Assembly (NCBI GenBank): GCA_018266555.1
Contig: JAFEAF010000010.1
Span: 213,918-277,917 of the forward strand
Reading direction: 5' to 3'
Length of the DNA: 64,000 nt
Origin: Bacteroidota bacterium
Lineage (GTDB): Bacteria; Bacteroidota; Bacteroidia; Chitinophagales; Chitinophagaceae
Shown: piece by piece, positions 1-9,157 of the stretch
Position numbering within the stretch: position 1 is the first letter of the stretch
Layout of the letters: the number at the start of each line of letters is the position of its first letter
The notes under the pieces: generated by a model
Databases searched by the model: none
What the model was told of the DNA's origin: nothing
Seen by the model: the letters and a program-made list of their open reading frames with translations, nothing else
Made by a program: the position numbers and the translations under genes

Positions 1-1845
1 GATATTGAACAGGCAATCTGCAGGGTTCGATGGGATAGCGGGGTTGAATTAGAAACCTATGTTTGTGCACAAAGTAATCATGGCGTATTTATTTTTCGAA
101 ATGTGAACGATACAATAAATATTCAGATCATTCCCCCGCCTTATCATTCAGGTAAAGAAGGAGTGACAGGTAATACTGTAGAAGGACAGGGGTTGGAAAG
201 TCTCGGTTATCAAAAAGGTAATATTGTCAGAGAAAAAAACTTTATTCAATACTATCAGCCATGCAATAATGGAACATCTTATACTGTAACGGTTAGCTGG
301 CATTTTACGAACCATGAAATCAGGGGTAAATGGCATATAAGCAAAACAGATTCCGAAAACCAATCCCAACAAACTGAGTCAACGGATACAACTTTGGCAA
401 GTCATGTAAAATGGTGGAAGGATTATTGGAATCGTTCATCCGTTTCTTTGCCCGATTCCATTTTAGAAAGGCAGTATTATCTTGATATGTATAAATTCGG
501 CTGTGTAGCAAGAAGTAATACTCCACCCATTTCTTTACAGGCAGTATGGACGGCAGATAATGGAAACCTTCCCCCATGGAAAGGCGATATTCACAATGAC
601 CTGAATACGGAACTCAGTTACTGGCCGGGATATGTATCCAACCATCTTGACCTTACAGCAAGTTTTACAAACTGGCTCTGGAAAGTAAAAAATGAAAATA
701 AAAAATGGACAAAACACTATTTTGAGACTGATGGATTAAATGTACCAGGTGTTGCAACAATAAGCGGTAAACCGATGGGAGGATGGATTCAATATTCCAT
801 GAGCCCGACAACGGTAGCATGGTTATCACAAAACTTTTACTGGCAATGGAAGTATTCCCTGGATACTAAGTTTTTAAAAGAAAGATGTCTGCCGTATTTT
901 AAAGAAATTGAAAAATATCTATCCGGTATCAGGATAAGGGACAATATAACCGGTAAGTATAAACTTCCGATAAGTTCTTCACCTGAATACCATGATAACA
1001 GCATTCATGCATGGTTCAGTCATTTTACTAATTACGATCTTTCACTAATAAAATATTTCTATCTGAAGTATGGCGAAATTTTGAAAATACAAAACCCAGC
1101 TGAAGCAAATCAAATTCTATCAGAAGAAAGAATGTATCCCGGGTTGGATGTTAATGAAACAGGACTATCTGTTGCACCCGGCCAGGATCTTGAAAAATCA
1201 CACCGTCATTTATCACAGTACATGTCCATATTCCCGCTGGGAATTTTGAACTTTGATAATGAGAAAGACAAAGAGATTATCAGTAAATCCATTCGTTGGA
1301 TCGAAGAAAAAGGAACCCGGAACTGGTGCGGCTACACGTTTAGTTGGATGGGTAGTATTTATGCAAAGATTAATAAAGGAAATAAAGCGGCAGAAATGCT
1401 TCGTGACTTTGCCGCAAATTTTTGTTCGATCAATAGTTTTCATTTGAATGGGGATCAAAAAGGAGGACACTATTCATCATTTACCTACCGGCCGTTTACA
1501 TTAGAAGGAAATTTTGCATTTGCCCGTGGCATACAGGAAATGTTGATTCGGAGTGATAGAGGATATATTGAAATCTTTCCCGCCGTGCCGGATGACTGGC
1601 TCAATGTTTCTTTTAAAACCTTTAGAACTGAAGGCGCTTTCCTGGTATCAGCTCAAAAAGAAAATGGTGTTGTGAAAGAAATAATTATTAAAAGTGAAGC
1701 CGGCGGTCGGTTAAATATTAAATTACCTTTTAAAAACCGGATCGTAACAGGGGTTAATGCCCAGAAGGTGATTGTAAAAAATGAAATTGCTTCTGTTCAT
1801 GTATCAAAAGGAAGTACTGTTATTTTCCGGCCGGCAAATGAATAA
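1..1845 (+). CDS. GH95-like glycoside hydrolase (5' end outside window)
   Basis: The frame is open from base 1, so the true start lies upstream; the GTG at 103 is only internal. The protein resembles the GH95 alpha-L-fucosidase/galactosidase family: part of the N-terminal sandwich, then an alpha/alpha-barrel with LQAVW, PPWKGD, the DLNTELSYWP segment, SPE (Glu at 985-987), HRHLS and EGNFAFARGIQEML near the end. In characterised GH95 1,2-fucosidase (AfcA) the active site has Asn-x-Asn, Glu and Asp. Here the Glu is kept, but the first Asn reads as Asp (598-600) and the DGN Asp as Glu (1504-1506), so specificity may differ. It is the first visible gene of a + strand operon that ends with a GH29 fucosidase. 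Confidence 0.8.
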   Translation, partial: DIEQAICRVRWDSGVELETYVCAQSNHGVFIFRNVNDTINIQIIPPPYHSGKEGVTGNTVEGQGLESLGYQKGNIVREKNFIQYYQPCNNGTSYTVTVSWHFTNHEIRGKWHISKTDSENQSQQTESTDTTLASHVKWWKDYWNRSSVSLPDSILERQYYLDMYKFGCVARSNTPPISLQAVWTADNGNLPPWKGDIHNDLNTELSYWPGYVSNHLDLTASFTNWLWKVKNENKKWTKHYFETDGLNVPGVATISGKPMGGWIQYSMSPTTVAWLSQNFYWQWKYSLDTKFLKERCLPYFKEIEKYLSGIRIRDNITGKYKLPISSSPEYHDNSIHAWFSHFTNYDLSLIKYFYLKYGEILKIQNPAEANQILSEERMYPGLDVNETGLSVAPGQDLEKSHRHLSQYMSIFPLGILNFDNEKDKEIISKSIRWIEEKGTRNWCGYTFSWMGSIYAKINKGNKAAEMLRDFAANFCSINSFHLNGDQKGGHYSSFTYRPFTLEGNFAFARGIQEMLIRSDRGYIEIFPAVPDDWLNVSFKTFRTEGAFLVSAQKENGVVKEIIIKSEAGGRLNIKLPFKNRIVTGVNAQKVIVKNEIASVHVSKGSTVIFRPANE

Positions 1846-1893
1846 TTATAAACTGTAAAACCATACATCATTCATTTTACTAAAACATAGCTT

Positions 1894-3264
1894 ATGCCTG
1901 GTCATACTTCCCGTAAGAAATTTTTAAAAAAAATTATGGCCGGTATTGCCGGCTCTGCATTGATTCCTGACGTACTTAAAGCTTCGGCAGGATTTTCAGA
2001 TGAAATGAATATGCAATCAATGCAGCAGAAAAAATATTTCAGCGCTAATGATACCATTCAGATCGGGTTGATCGGCGCAGGTGGTATGGGAACAGCCGAT
2101 GCCAATACAGCTATCACAGTGCCGGGAGTGAAACTGGTTGCGGCTTGCGACTTGTATGATGGCCGGCTGGCCGCAGCAAGGAAAAATTATGGAAATGATA
2201 TTTTTACTACAAAAGACTATAGGGAAATCCTCCATAGAAAGGACATTGATGCTGTGATAGTAGGCACTCCTGATCATTGGCATAAAGACATTTCTGTGGA
2301 CGCCATGAACAATAAAAAATCGGTGTATTGTGAAAAACCAATGGTACATGATATTTCTGAAGGAGCAGAGGTGGTGACTGCACAAAATAAAAACCAGGTG
2401 GTATTCCAGGTGGGCAGCCAGGGTATGAGTTCGCTGGGAAATGAAAAAGCAAAAGAACTGCTGGCTGCCGGTGCAATAGGAAAATTAAATTATGCAGAAG
2501 GTTTCTGGGCACGCAATTCTCCTGAAGGAGCCTGGCAATATACAATCCCTGAAGAAGCTTCTGATAAGACAGTTGACTGGAAAATGTTTTTGAATAAATA
2601 TCCTGATCGCCCCTTTGATGCCAAACGTTTTTTTCGCTGGCGTTGCTACCGGGATTATGGTACCGGTGTTTCCGGAGATTTGTTTGTTCACCTGTTTTCC
2701 AGTTTGCATTTTATCACCAACTCAAAAGGCCCGCAAAAGATCATGGCTATGGGTGGGCTTCGTTACTGGAAAGACGGAAGGGAAGTGCCTGATATTTTAA
2801 TGGGAATGTTTGATTATCCTGAAACAGCAGAACATCCGCCATTCAACTTATCACTTCGTGTAAATTTTGTGGATGGTACGGGAGATAATACTTATTTAAG
2901 ATTAGTAGGTAGTGAAGGCAGCATGAATGTGGAATGGGATAAGGTTACGTTGTTTCATAATAAAGCTTATGCTCCTGCTGATGACCCGCTGCTGGCAACG
3001 AAGCTAAAAAAAGAGAGCGAAAATAATTATCAGAGAAAAACGATGATACAACCGGATGCTACCGTTTTCAAAGCGGAAGATGGTTATAAAGGCGCTCACT
3101 TCGATCATTTCTATAATTTCTTTTCTGCTATCCGGGAAAAAAGAAATGTGGCGGAAGATGCATTATTCGGTTATCGTGCCGCAGCACCTGCTTTACTTTG
3201 CAACGACAGCTATTTCAATGAAAAACCCATCAGGTGGGATCCCGTAAATTTAAAATTACTGTGA
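1894..3264 (+). CDS. Gfo/Idh/MocA family oxidoreductase, exported type
   Basis: 456 aa. The N-terminus (SRKKFLKKIMAG, then a short hydrophobic stretch) resembles a degenerate Tat signal with RK in place of RR, as is common in Bacteroidota sugar dehydrogenases. A Rossmann fold follows with GAGGMG at residues 61-66, the GTPDHWH segment near 124-130 and the family hallmark EKP at 147-149. The family oxidises or reduces sugars and cyclitols with bound NAD(P). It lies 48 bp after the GH95-like gene and 40 bp before a DUF1080 gene, a pairing seen in pathways that oxidise glycosides at C3 before cleavage. The exact substrate cannot be read from the sequence. Confidence 0.88.
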   Translation: MPGHTSRKKFLKKIMAGIAGSALIPDVLKASAGFSDEMNMQSMQQKKYFSANDTIQIGLIGAGGMGTADANTAITVPGVKLVAACDLYDGRLAAARKNYGNDIFTTKDYREILHRKDIDAVIVGTPDHWHKDISVDAMNNKKSVYCEKPMVHDISEGAEVVTAQNKNQVVFQVGSQGMSSLGNEKAKELLAAGAIGKLNYAEGFWARNSPEGAWQYTIPEEASDKTVDWKMFLNKYPDRPFDAKRFFRWRCYRDYGTGVSGDLFVHLFSSLHFITNSKGPQKIMAMGGLRYWKDGREVPDILMGMFDYPETAEHPPFNLSLRVNFVDGTGDNTYLRLVGSEGSMNVEWDKVTLFHNKAYAPADDPLLATKLKKESENNYQRKTMIQPDATVFKAEDGYKGAHFDHFYNFFSAIREKRNVAEDALFGYRAAAPALLCNDSYFNEKPIRWDPVNLKLL

Positions 3265-3304
3265 ATTATTAAAAAAAAATATTTGCAATCATTAAATTAT
3301 TTTT

Positions 3305-4018
3305 ATGCTAAAATCAATTTTGCTTTCTGCTATAATCCTTACCTGTTTTACAATTTTTTCATTTGCACAACAAAAGAACAATACGCTGACAACTGCAGAA
3401 AAAAAAGCAGGCTGGAAACTTTTATTTAACGGGAAAACCATTGACGGATGGAGAATGTATAAAAACCGCCCGGCCGATTCCTGGTCGGTTAAAGATGGAA
3501 ACCTTTATTGCAAAGGAAGCACAACAGATAAGAGCGATAAACGGGCGGACATCATCACCACAGACCAATACGGTGATTTTGAATTATCTGTCGAATGGAA
3601 AATTTCACCCCAGGGGAACAGCGGCATACTGTATCATGTCACCGAGGATTTTGATGCTTCTTACCTCAGCGGGCCTGAATACCAATTGATAGATGACGAT
3701 CATTTTCCTGAAAAATTGGAAAACTGGCAACATACTGCTGCGGATTATGCTATGTACCCCGCTTCATCAAGACCCACTAAACCAGTGGGTCAATATAATG
3801 TTTCAAAAATTATTGTGAAAGGAGCTCATCGTGAATATTGGCTGAATGGAGTGAAAGTGGTGGAGTTTGATGCATGGACTGATGACTGGTATAAACGAAA
3901 AGCAGCAGGCAAATGGAAAGATGCAACCGGTTATGGGATGGCAAAAACAGGATATATCTGCCTGCAGGATCATGGAAGTGAAATGTGGTTTAGAAATATT
4001 AAGATCCGGAAATTGTAA
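3305..4018 (+). CDS. DUF1080 (3-keto-disaccharide hydrolase type) secreted protein
   Basis: 237 aa with a signal peptide (hydrophobic stretch ending FSFAQQ). The mature part opens with GWKLLFNGKTIDGW, the hallmark start of the DUF1080 concanavalin-like fold, and continues through WKISPQGNSGILYHV, GPEYQLIDDDHFP and WFRNIKIRKL at the C-terminus. The length is typical of a single-domain member. Some members hydrolyse 3-keto-glucosides or 3-keto-disaccharides, which fits the adjacent Gfo/Idh/MocA gene. It is the third gene of the glycan operon; its position there is evidence for, not proof of, a 3-keto-glycoside step. Confidence 0.87.
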   Translation: MLKSILLSAIILTCFTIFSFAQQKNNTLTTAEKKAGWKLLFNGKTIDGWRMYKNRPADSWSVKDGNLYCKGSTTDKSDKRADIITTDQYGDFELSVEWKISPQGNSGILYHVTEDFDASYLSGPEYQLIDDDHFPEKLENWQHTAADYAMYPASSRPTKPVGQYNVSKIIVKGAHREYWLNGVKVVEFDAWTDDWYKRKAAGKWKDATGYGMAKTGYICLQDHGSEMWFRNIKIRKL

Positions 4019-4087
4019 TTTGAATGGAGTAAAAAAATTTAACAGGTACCAGCAACCCACCTTTTATTAAAAAAATTAAAATATTTC

Positions 4088-5191
4088 ATGAAGAAATTTT
4101 CTTTTATTCTGGGTATTCTTTTTACGCTTTGTTTTGCAAACAAATCATTTACTCAAAGTAAAATTGAAAACCTGATTATCATTACAACGGATGGATATCG
4201 CTGGCAGGAAGTTTTTAAAGGGATGGACTCTGTCATTGCCAATAATTCCAAATACAACCAGGGCGATAGCGGTTATATTTTTAAAACGTATTGGAATGAT
4301 GATGTGAACGAAAGAAGAAAAATGCTGATGCCGTTTTTATGGAATACCATACAGGCACAGGGGCAGATTTATGGAAACAGGGAGTACAACAATAATGTAG
4401 ATAATGCCAATCCGTATTGGTTTTCTTATCCGGGATACAATGAAATTTTTACAGGGTATCCGGATACCGCAGTGAATAGCAATGATTACAAACCGAATCC
4501 AAATACTACTGTTTTGGAATTTTTAAATCATCAACCTGCTTTCAAAGGGAAGGTAGCTGCATTCGGCGCATGGGAAGCGTTTGACCGAATTTTAAATGAA
4601 CAACGAAGTGGTATTCCTGTTTTTTCTGCTTTTGATTCTGTCGGAGGAAAACATCCTACGGCAAGCGAACAACTCATTAATACCATGCGGGCAGATTCTT
4701 ACAAACCCTGGTTAGAAGATGAATGCCTTGATGTATTCACGCATTATGAAGCGATAGACTACCTGAAAAATAAAAAGCCGAAGGTGCTTTATATTTCATA
4801 TGGAGAAACGGATGAGTGGGCACATTCCGGCAAATACCGCTCTTACCTGGATGCAGCACACCAGGTTGATGCATGGATTCAAAAGATCTGGTATTTTATT
4901 CAAAGCGATCCGCAATACAAAAACAAAACGGCCTTGTTTATAACGGTGGACCATGGTAGAGGCGACTTAAAGAAAAACCAATGGACCGATCATGGCAGTG
5001 ATATACCTGGTGCGCATGAAATCTGGTTTGCCGTATTGGGGCCCGGCATAAAAAATGGTGGAGAAATAAAAGAGCCTATGCAGGTTTATCAGAAACAATT
5101 TGCACAAACCATGGCTAAATTGCTTGGATACACGTTCAAAACCGATCACCCGGTAGGTGAAGAAATAAAATCTGTAATTAATAACAAATGA
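4088..5191 (+). CDS. Alkaline-phosphatase-superfamily hydrolase, secreted
   Basis: 367 aa with a signal peptide (MKKFSFILGILFTLCFANKS). Superfamily metal-site motifs are visible: TTDGYRWQEVF near the start, GETDEWAHSGKYRSYLDAAH in the middle, then TVDHGRG and a DHGSDIPGAHEIWF segment supplying Asp/His ligands. Members are phosphatases, phosphodiesterases, sulfatases or phosphoglyceromutase-like enzymes. The sulfatase CxPxR motif is absent, so a phospho-ester or phosphodiester substrate is more likely. The stop codon overlaps the start of the GH29 gene (ATGA), implying translational coupling and a shared role in removing decorations from a glycan. Confidence 0.75.
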   Translation: MKKFSFILGILFTLCFANKSFTQSKIENLIIITTDGYRWQEVFKGMDSVIANNSKYNQGDSGYIFKTYWNDDVNERRKMLMPFLWNTIQAQGQIYGNREYNNNVDNANPYWFSYPGYNEIFTGYPDTAVNSNDYKPNPNTTVLEFLNHQPAFKGKVAAFGAWEAFDRILNEQRSGIPVFSAFDSVGGKHPTASEQLINTMRADSYKPWLEDECLDVFTHYEAIDYLKNKKPKVLYISYGETDEWAHSGKYRSYLDAAHQVDAWIQKIWYFIQSDPQYKNKTALFITVDHGRGDLKKNQWTDHGSDIPGAHEIWFAVLGPGIKNGGEIKEPMQVYQKQFAQTMAKLLGYTFKTDHPVGEEIKSVINNK

Positions 5192-6606
5192 TAAAAAAAA
5201 ATTGTAAAAAATTTTTCCTGATCTTTTTTTTCCTGCCCTTGTTAACCTTGGGCCAGGGGAAAGGGCCGCTGCCTACAAAACAACAATTGGCCTGGCATGA
5301 TATGGAGTTTTATCTGTTTGTGCATTTTGGCCCCAATACATTTACGGATAAGGAATGGGGATTGGGTGATGAGCCGGAAGATGTTTTTAATCCCTCTGAT
5401 ATAGATTGTAAACAATGGTGCCGTATTGCCAAGGCATCAGGAGCAAAAGGAATTATTATCACAGCCAAACATCATGACGGGTTTTGTTTATGGCCCAGCA
5501 AATATTCTACACATACGGTGAGAGAAAGCAAATGGAAAAACGGTAAAGGAGATGTGTTGAAAGAATTATCTGAGGCCTGCAAAGAATATGGGTTGAAATT
5601 CGGAGTTTATATTTCTCCCTGGGATCGCAATCATCCAAAATACGGAACACCGGAATACAATGATGTGTTTGTAAACATGATGAAAGAAATATTTCAGAAT
5701 TACGGACCAATCTGGGAGCTGTGGTGGGATGGGGCTAATGGCGAAGGGCCTAATGGGAAAAAACAAGTGTATGACTGGCGGAGATTTGAAAATACGGTTA
5801 GAAGCCTTTCGCCAAAGACAATTATCTTCAGCGATATTGGCCCCGATGCGAGATGGTGTGGCAATGAAAAAGGAATTGCCGGAAAAACAAACTGGAATTA
5901 TCTCGATACGGCAGGATTCACAAGGGGAATTGGTGCGCCACCCAATGATACTTTGAATATGGGGAATGTAAATGGGAAAAACTGGATACCGGCAGAGTGT
6001 GATGTCAGCATCAGGCCGGGATGGTTTTGGCATGAACAGGAAGATGATAAAGTGAAAACGCCGGAGCAATTATTTACCCTGTATCTGAAATCAGTGGGAC
6101 GGGGCGCTAATTTATTATTGAATGTACCACCCAACCGGAAAGGGCTCATCTCGCCGGAAGATTCTGTGGCATTAGCAGGATTTAAAAACCTCAGAGATGA
6201 AAATTTCCGGGATAATTTATTGAAAGAGGCGAGAGCGTATTATGAATTTTCGGGAAAAGAAATTTTATCCAAAGGGATCAAGGTACGGAATTTTGGTTCC
6301 GGCTCTTATGGCGCCAATATTCCGGATTTTACTGTGGAATTTTTTAAACCCACCACTATCAACTGTATCATTTTGCGTGAAGCGATTCATTTAGGACAAA
6401 CCGTAAAGCATTTTAAAATTCAATTAATACATTTCAATAAACCGGTAGGAGAAATAGAAGGCACCACAATCGGCAGAAAACGGATTCTGACATTTCCTTC
6501 ACAGTTAGTCACCTCGTTTCATGTTTCTCTTGACGATAAAAGAGGAAATGATAATGTAAGCGGTGTGGCTGCGTATCTGATTAATGAAAAGCTGGTGGAA
6601 AAATAG
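5188..6606 (+). CDS. Alpha-L-fucosidase, GH29
   Basis: 472 aa with a signal peptide ending near LGQG. The GH29 barrel shows FVHFGPNTFTDKEWG, KHHDGFCLW (residues 94-102), GVYISPWDR and WELWWDGANG; in this family the Asp of the WWDG motif (Asp181 here) is the nucleophile of retaining hydrolysis. A C-terminal beta-sandwich of about 110 residues follows. The start overlaps the previous stop by four bases. With a GH95-like enzyme in the same operon, two unrelated fucosidase families are encoded together, suggesting a fucosylated plant, algal or host glycan as target. No SusC/SusD pair is visible in the window. Confidence 0.92.
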   Translation: MIKKNCKKFFLIFFFLPLLTLGQGKGPLPTKQQLAWHDMEFYLFVHFGPNTFTDKEWGLGDEPEDVFNPSDIDCKQWCRIAKASGAKGIIITAKHHDGFCLWPSKYSTHTVRESKWKNGKGDVLKELSEACKEYGLKFGVYISPWDRNHPKYGTPEYNDVFVNMMKEIFQNYGPIWELWWDGANGEGPNGKKQVYDWRRFENTVRSLSPKTIIFSDIGPDARWCGNEKGIAGKTNWNYLDTAGFTRGIGAPPNDTLNMGNVNGKNWIPAECDVSIRPGWFWHEQEDDKVKTPEQLFTLYLKSVGRGANLLLNVPPNRKGLISPEDSVALAGFKNLRDENFRDNLLKEARAYYEFSGKEILSKGIKVRNFGSGSYGANIPDFTVEFFKPTTINCIILREAIHLGQTVKHFKIQLIHFNKPVGEIEGTTIGRKRILTFPSQLVTSFHVSLDDKRGNDNVSGVAAYLINEKLVEK

Positions 6607-6627
6607 AGGCTATACTTCATACCACTG

Positions 6628-6656
6628 AAGCCTTTCCCCTTTTTGGGAAAGGCTTT
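6628..6656 (+). terminator. Stem-loop after the glycan operon
   Basis: A perfect 11-bp stem (AAGCCTTTCCC with its complement, 6628-6638 and 6645-6655) and a 6-nt loop lie 22 bp after the GH29 stop. No long T run follows, so termination is inferred from position and stem strength. Confidence 0.65.
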
Positions 6657-6677
6657 AAACATTATGCAATTGTTCCC

Positions 6678-6721
6678 GCAACGTCCCGGCTGGTACACAA
6701 ACCCCGGAAAAGAGATGTTGC
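6678..6721. repeat. Diverged solo copy of the RAYT right-end hairpin
   Basis: Reads GCAACGTCCCGGCTGG, then T-for-C changes and a diverged centre, closing with GATGTTGC. Its outer arms and first half match the right-end hairpin of the RAYT elements at 40390-40433 and 42642-42685, about 35 kb away. It stands alone in the gap between two genes and appears to be an old solo REP. Confidence 0.7.
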
Positions 6722-6873
6722 TAAGAATATTAATCATTTTCCTGGCTTTTTTCACACAACCCAATCTCCAATCTATCAAAGTTTTGCTGTGAATCGAGCG
6801 TACTAAGTAACGATAAGCCCCTGCGGAGATTTGTTTAAGGCTGAAATTTTGAACAACCAATCTTTTAAAACAT

Positions 6874-6901
6874 ATAAAAAATCCCGCTGGATTGCGGGAT
6901 T
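6874..6901 (-). terminator. Intrinsic terminator of the 6940-7275 gene
   Basis: An 8-bp perfect stem (AATCCCGC/GCGGGATT, 6880-6887 with 6894-6901) and 6-nt loop. On the minus strand it is followed by a run of six T, the classical form. It lies about 40 bp past the stop of the small minus-strand gene. Confidence 0.8.
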
Positions 6902-6939
6902 CATCAATTTATTTAATCGGCTCTTTAACTTCTCAGAAA

Positions 6940-7275
6940 TTATTTTTGCTTAAACTTCTGAATCAATCCGGGCAATGCACCGGAAATAGCTCCGGTAATT
7001 CCTGGTGATAAACCAAATTTGCTGCCAAGGCTGCTTACCAATCCGCCTTCAATAGCACCAGTAAGCGGGCTGTTTGATGTCAGCATTCCTTCTAAACTTG
7101 ATAATAATCCGCCTCCGCCACCTGATTGTGCCGGGGTTGATTGGCTTTGTACGGTATTGTTCACATGATTGGCGATCTCATTGTGAATAGCTTCCTGCTG
7201 TTCGGGTGGTAAAGAAGTGATTTCAGGATGATTGCCCAATTCCTGTTTTACTGCATTTAAAATGTCATCAAACAT
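6940..7275 (-). CDS. Small conserved protein, DUF937-like
   Basis: 111 aa with no signal peptide or membrane segment. Residues 1-45 form a charged helix-rich part (MFDDILNAVKQELG), then comes a Gln/Ser and Gly-rich linker (GGGGG) and a C-terminal half of repeated Gly-Ala-Ile/Leu helices (GAIEGGLVSSLGSKFG, GAISGALPGLIQKF). This two-part layout resembles the DUF937/YidB group, whose function is unknown. It is a monocistronic minus-strand gene with a good terminator downstream. Confidence 0.65.
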   Translation of the reverse strand: MFDDILNAVKQELGNHPEITSLPPEQQEAIHNEIANHVNNTVQSQSTPAQSGGGGGLLSSLEGMLTSNSPLTGAIEGGLVSSLGSKFGLSPGITGAISGALPGLIQKFKQK

Positions 7276-7385
7276 AGATTTTTGATTTTATTAGTGAAGA
7301 TAACTTGATAATGGTCGAAGTTACAGGTTACATTGAATTCAGATGTTAATCATTTGAAAAGGCAAATAATTTTTTTCAATCCAAC

Positions 7386-7883
7386 CTAAATTTTTGAAAT
7401 ATCAAAAGAAAGATTGATCTCCTTGATCATCGCTTCAACTTTCCTGTATTTCACTCCTGCTTTGTCCAGCATAATACGGGAAGCTTTGAAGATATCATTT
7501 CCACTATACTTGTCTGAGAGATAAATGACTTCGCTGATACCGGATTGAATGATAGCTTTGGAACATTCATTGCAGGGAAATAATGCGGTATAAATTTTAC
7601 AACACTTCAGATCCATACCAATATTATTTAAAATAGCATTCAATTCCGCATGGCAGATGAAAGGATACTTTGTATTTAAATATTCACCCTCTTTTTGCCA
7701 GGGAAATTCATCATCGCTGCACCCGATGGGCAAACCATTGTATCCGGCACCTACAATTTTATTTTTTTCATTGACAATGCAGGCGCCAACCTGGGTGTTG
7801 GGATCTTTACTTCTTTTTGCAGATAACAGGGCAACTCCCATAAAATATTCATCCCACGAAATGTAATCCTGGCGTTTTTTCAT
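7386..7883 (-). CDS. dCMP/cytidine-type deaminase
   Basis: 165 aa, the usual dCMP deaminase length. Zinc-site motifs are complete: HAE at residues 78-80 and PCNEC at 103-107. The segment GAGYNGLPIGCSDDEFPW before the HAE is typical of dCMP deaminases, as are YISWDEYFMGVA at the N-terminus and DPNTQVGA. The enzyme would turn dCMP into dUMP for thymidylate synthesis. It lies 43 bp downstream of the crotonase gene on the same strand, so cotranscription is possible. Confidence 0.88.
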   Translation of the reverse strand: MKKRQDYISWDEYFMGVALLSAKRSKDPNTQVGACIVNEKNKIVGAGYNGLPIGCSDDEFPWQKEGEYLNTKYPFICHAELNAILNNIGMDLKCCKIYTALFPCNECSKAIIQSGISEVIYLSDKYSGNDIFKASRIMLDKAGVKYRKVEAMIKEINLSFDISKI

Positions 7884-7926
7884 TAAAAAATATTTTATTC
7901 GATAAGATTATTCTGTCTGATGCAAT

Positions 7927-8703
7927 TTAGTTTCCGGTAAAATTTGCTTTTCTTTTTTCTATAAATGCGGCAATGCCTTCTTTCATATCCTTTGTACTGA
8001 AACATTTTCCGAATTCTTTGACTTCTGTTTCATAGCCATTCATAGATTCATCAAAAACAGCATTGGCAGATTGGATACATCCTGCAACGGCTAACGGAGC
8101 TTTACTGTTGATTAGAGTTAAAATCGTTTTTGTTTTATTCAGCAATTCTTCCTGGGGCACTACATAATTTACCAACCCGTATTGCAATGCCGTATTTGCA
8201 TCAATCATGTTGGCAGTAATCAGTAGTTCAATGGCCCTTCCTTTACCGATCAGTTGCGTTAACCGTTGTGTACCGCCATAACCCGGGATCAATCCCAGGT
8301 TTACTTCCGGCTGACCAAACTTTGCATTTTCACTTGCAACCCGGAAATGACAACTCATCGCTAATTCACACCCTCCGCCTAATGCAAATCCGTTCACGGC
8401 AGCAACGATAGGTTTGGGGCAATCTTCAATTTTGAAAAAAATAATCTGCCCTTTTTCTGACAGCATCATTGCCTCTTCATGATTCAACCCCAAAAACTCA
8501 CTGATATCAGCTCCGGCAACAAAAGATTTAGTACCTGCGCCGGTAATGATTGCAGCTTTTATCAGGCTATTCTTATAAATTTCATCCACTACTTCGTTGA
8601 GCTCTTCCATTACACTTTTGTTCAGAGCATTTAGTTTATCGGGGCGATTGATGATGATTGTGAGAATGCCGTTTTCTAAATTCGTAAGTAATGTTTGATA
8701 CAT
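7927..8703 (-). CDS. Enoyl-CoA hydratase/isomerase (crotonase) family
   Basis: 258 aa, the standard crotonase length. Visible are the CoA and oxyanion-hole segments VAGADISEF and NGFALGGGCELAMSCH, and the catalytic-region block KFGQPEVNLGLIPGYGGTQRL, whose Pro-Glu matches the acidic residue of hydratases; the other usual Glu is also present, at GGGCELAM. This supports a true hydratase over an inactive relative. It starts 13 bp after a cobalamin-binding mutase subunit, which points to CoA-thioester metabolism. The precise acyl substrate is not readable. Confidence 0.88.
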   Translation of the reverse strand: MYQTLLTNLENGILTIIINRPDKLNALNKSVMEELNEVVDEIYKNSLIKAAIITGAGTKSFVAGADISEFLGLNHEEAMMLSEKGQIIFFKIEDCPKPIVAAVNGFALGGGCELAMSCHFRVASENAKFGQPEVNLGLIPGYGGTQRLTQLIGKGRAIELLITANMIDANTALQYGLVNYVVPQEELLNKTKTILTLINSKAPLAVAGCIQSANAVFDESMNGYETEVKEFGKCFSTKDMKEGIAAFIEKRKANFTGN

Positions 8704-8716
8704 ACTATTATTTATT

Positions 8717-9124
8717 TTAAAAACTTCTGTTCTCTTTTACCCAAACAGAAATATACTCTGCTATTTCAGAAGTGGGAGTTCCGGGAGCAAATAATTTTCC
8801 AACACCCATTTCATTCAATTGTTTCATTTCATCTTCAGGAATGATACCTCCACCGGTAAGTAATACATCATTCATTCCGTTTTCTTTCAGCAATTCAAGT
8901 ACTTTGGGAAACACCGTCATCTGTGCGCCACTCAGGATACTGATTCCGATAGCATCCACATCTTCCTGCAAAGCTGCTGCTACAACCATTTCAGGCGTTT
9001 GCCTGAGCCCTGTATAGATCACTTCCATTCCTGCATCACGTAAGGCTGTTGCGATCACTTTGGCACCACGGTCATGTCCATCTAAACCAACTTTGGCAAC
9101 TAAAACACGAATGGGTCTTTTCAT
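8717..9124 (-). CDS. Stand-alone cobalamin-binding subunit, methylmalonyl-CoA mutase C-terminal type
   Basis: 135 aa, only the B12-binding Rossmann domain. The base-off motif DGHDRG (residues 15-20) supplies the cobalt-ligating His17; SILSGAQM and [10 protein letters not shown] complete the nucleotide-tail pocket. Such free domains are small subunits of acyl-CoA mutases, where a separate large subunit holds the TIM barrel. No large subunit is in the window, so its partner is elsewhere. It lies 13 bp upstream of the crotonase gene on the same strand. Confidence 0.88.
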   Translation of the reverse strand: MKRPIRVLVAKVGLDGHDRGAKVIATALRDAGMEVIYTGLRQTPEMVVAAALQEDVDAIGISILSGAQMTVFPKVLELLKENGMNDVLLTGGGIIPEDEMKQLNEMGVGKLFAPGTPTSEIAEYISVWVKENRSF

Positions 9125-9157
9125 AAAATCTTTTCAGATTCAAAAATAATCAATCTA

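Noticed and set aside
6519..6860. 113-codon frame opposite the GH29 3' end
   Set aside because: It runs through a terminator stem and the solo REP and has no family features; it is a shadow frame.
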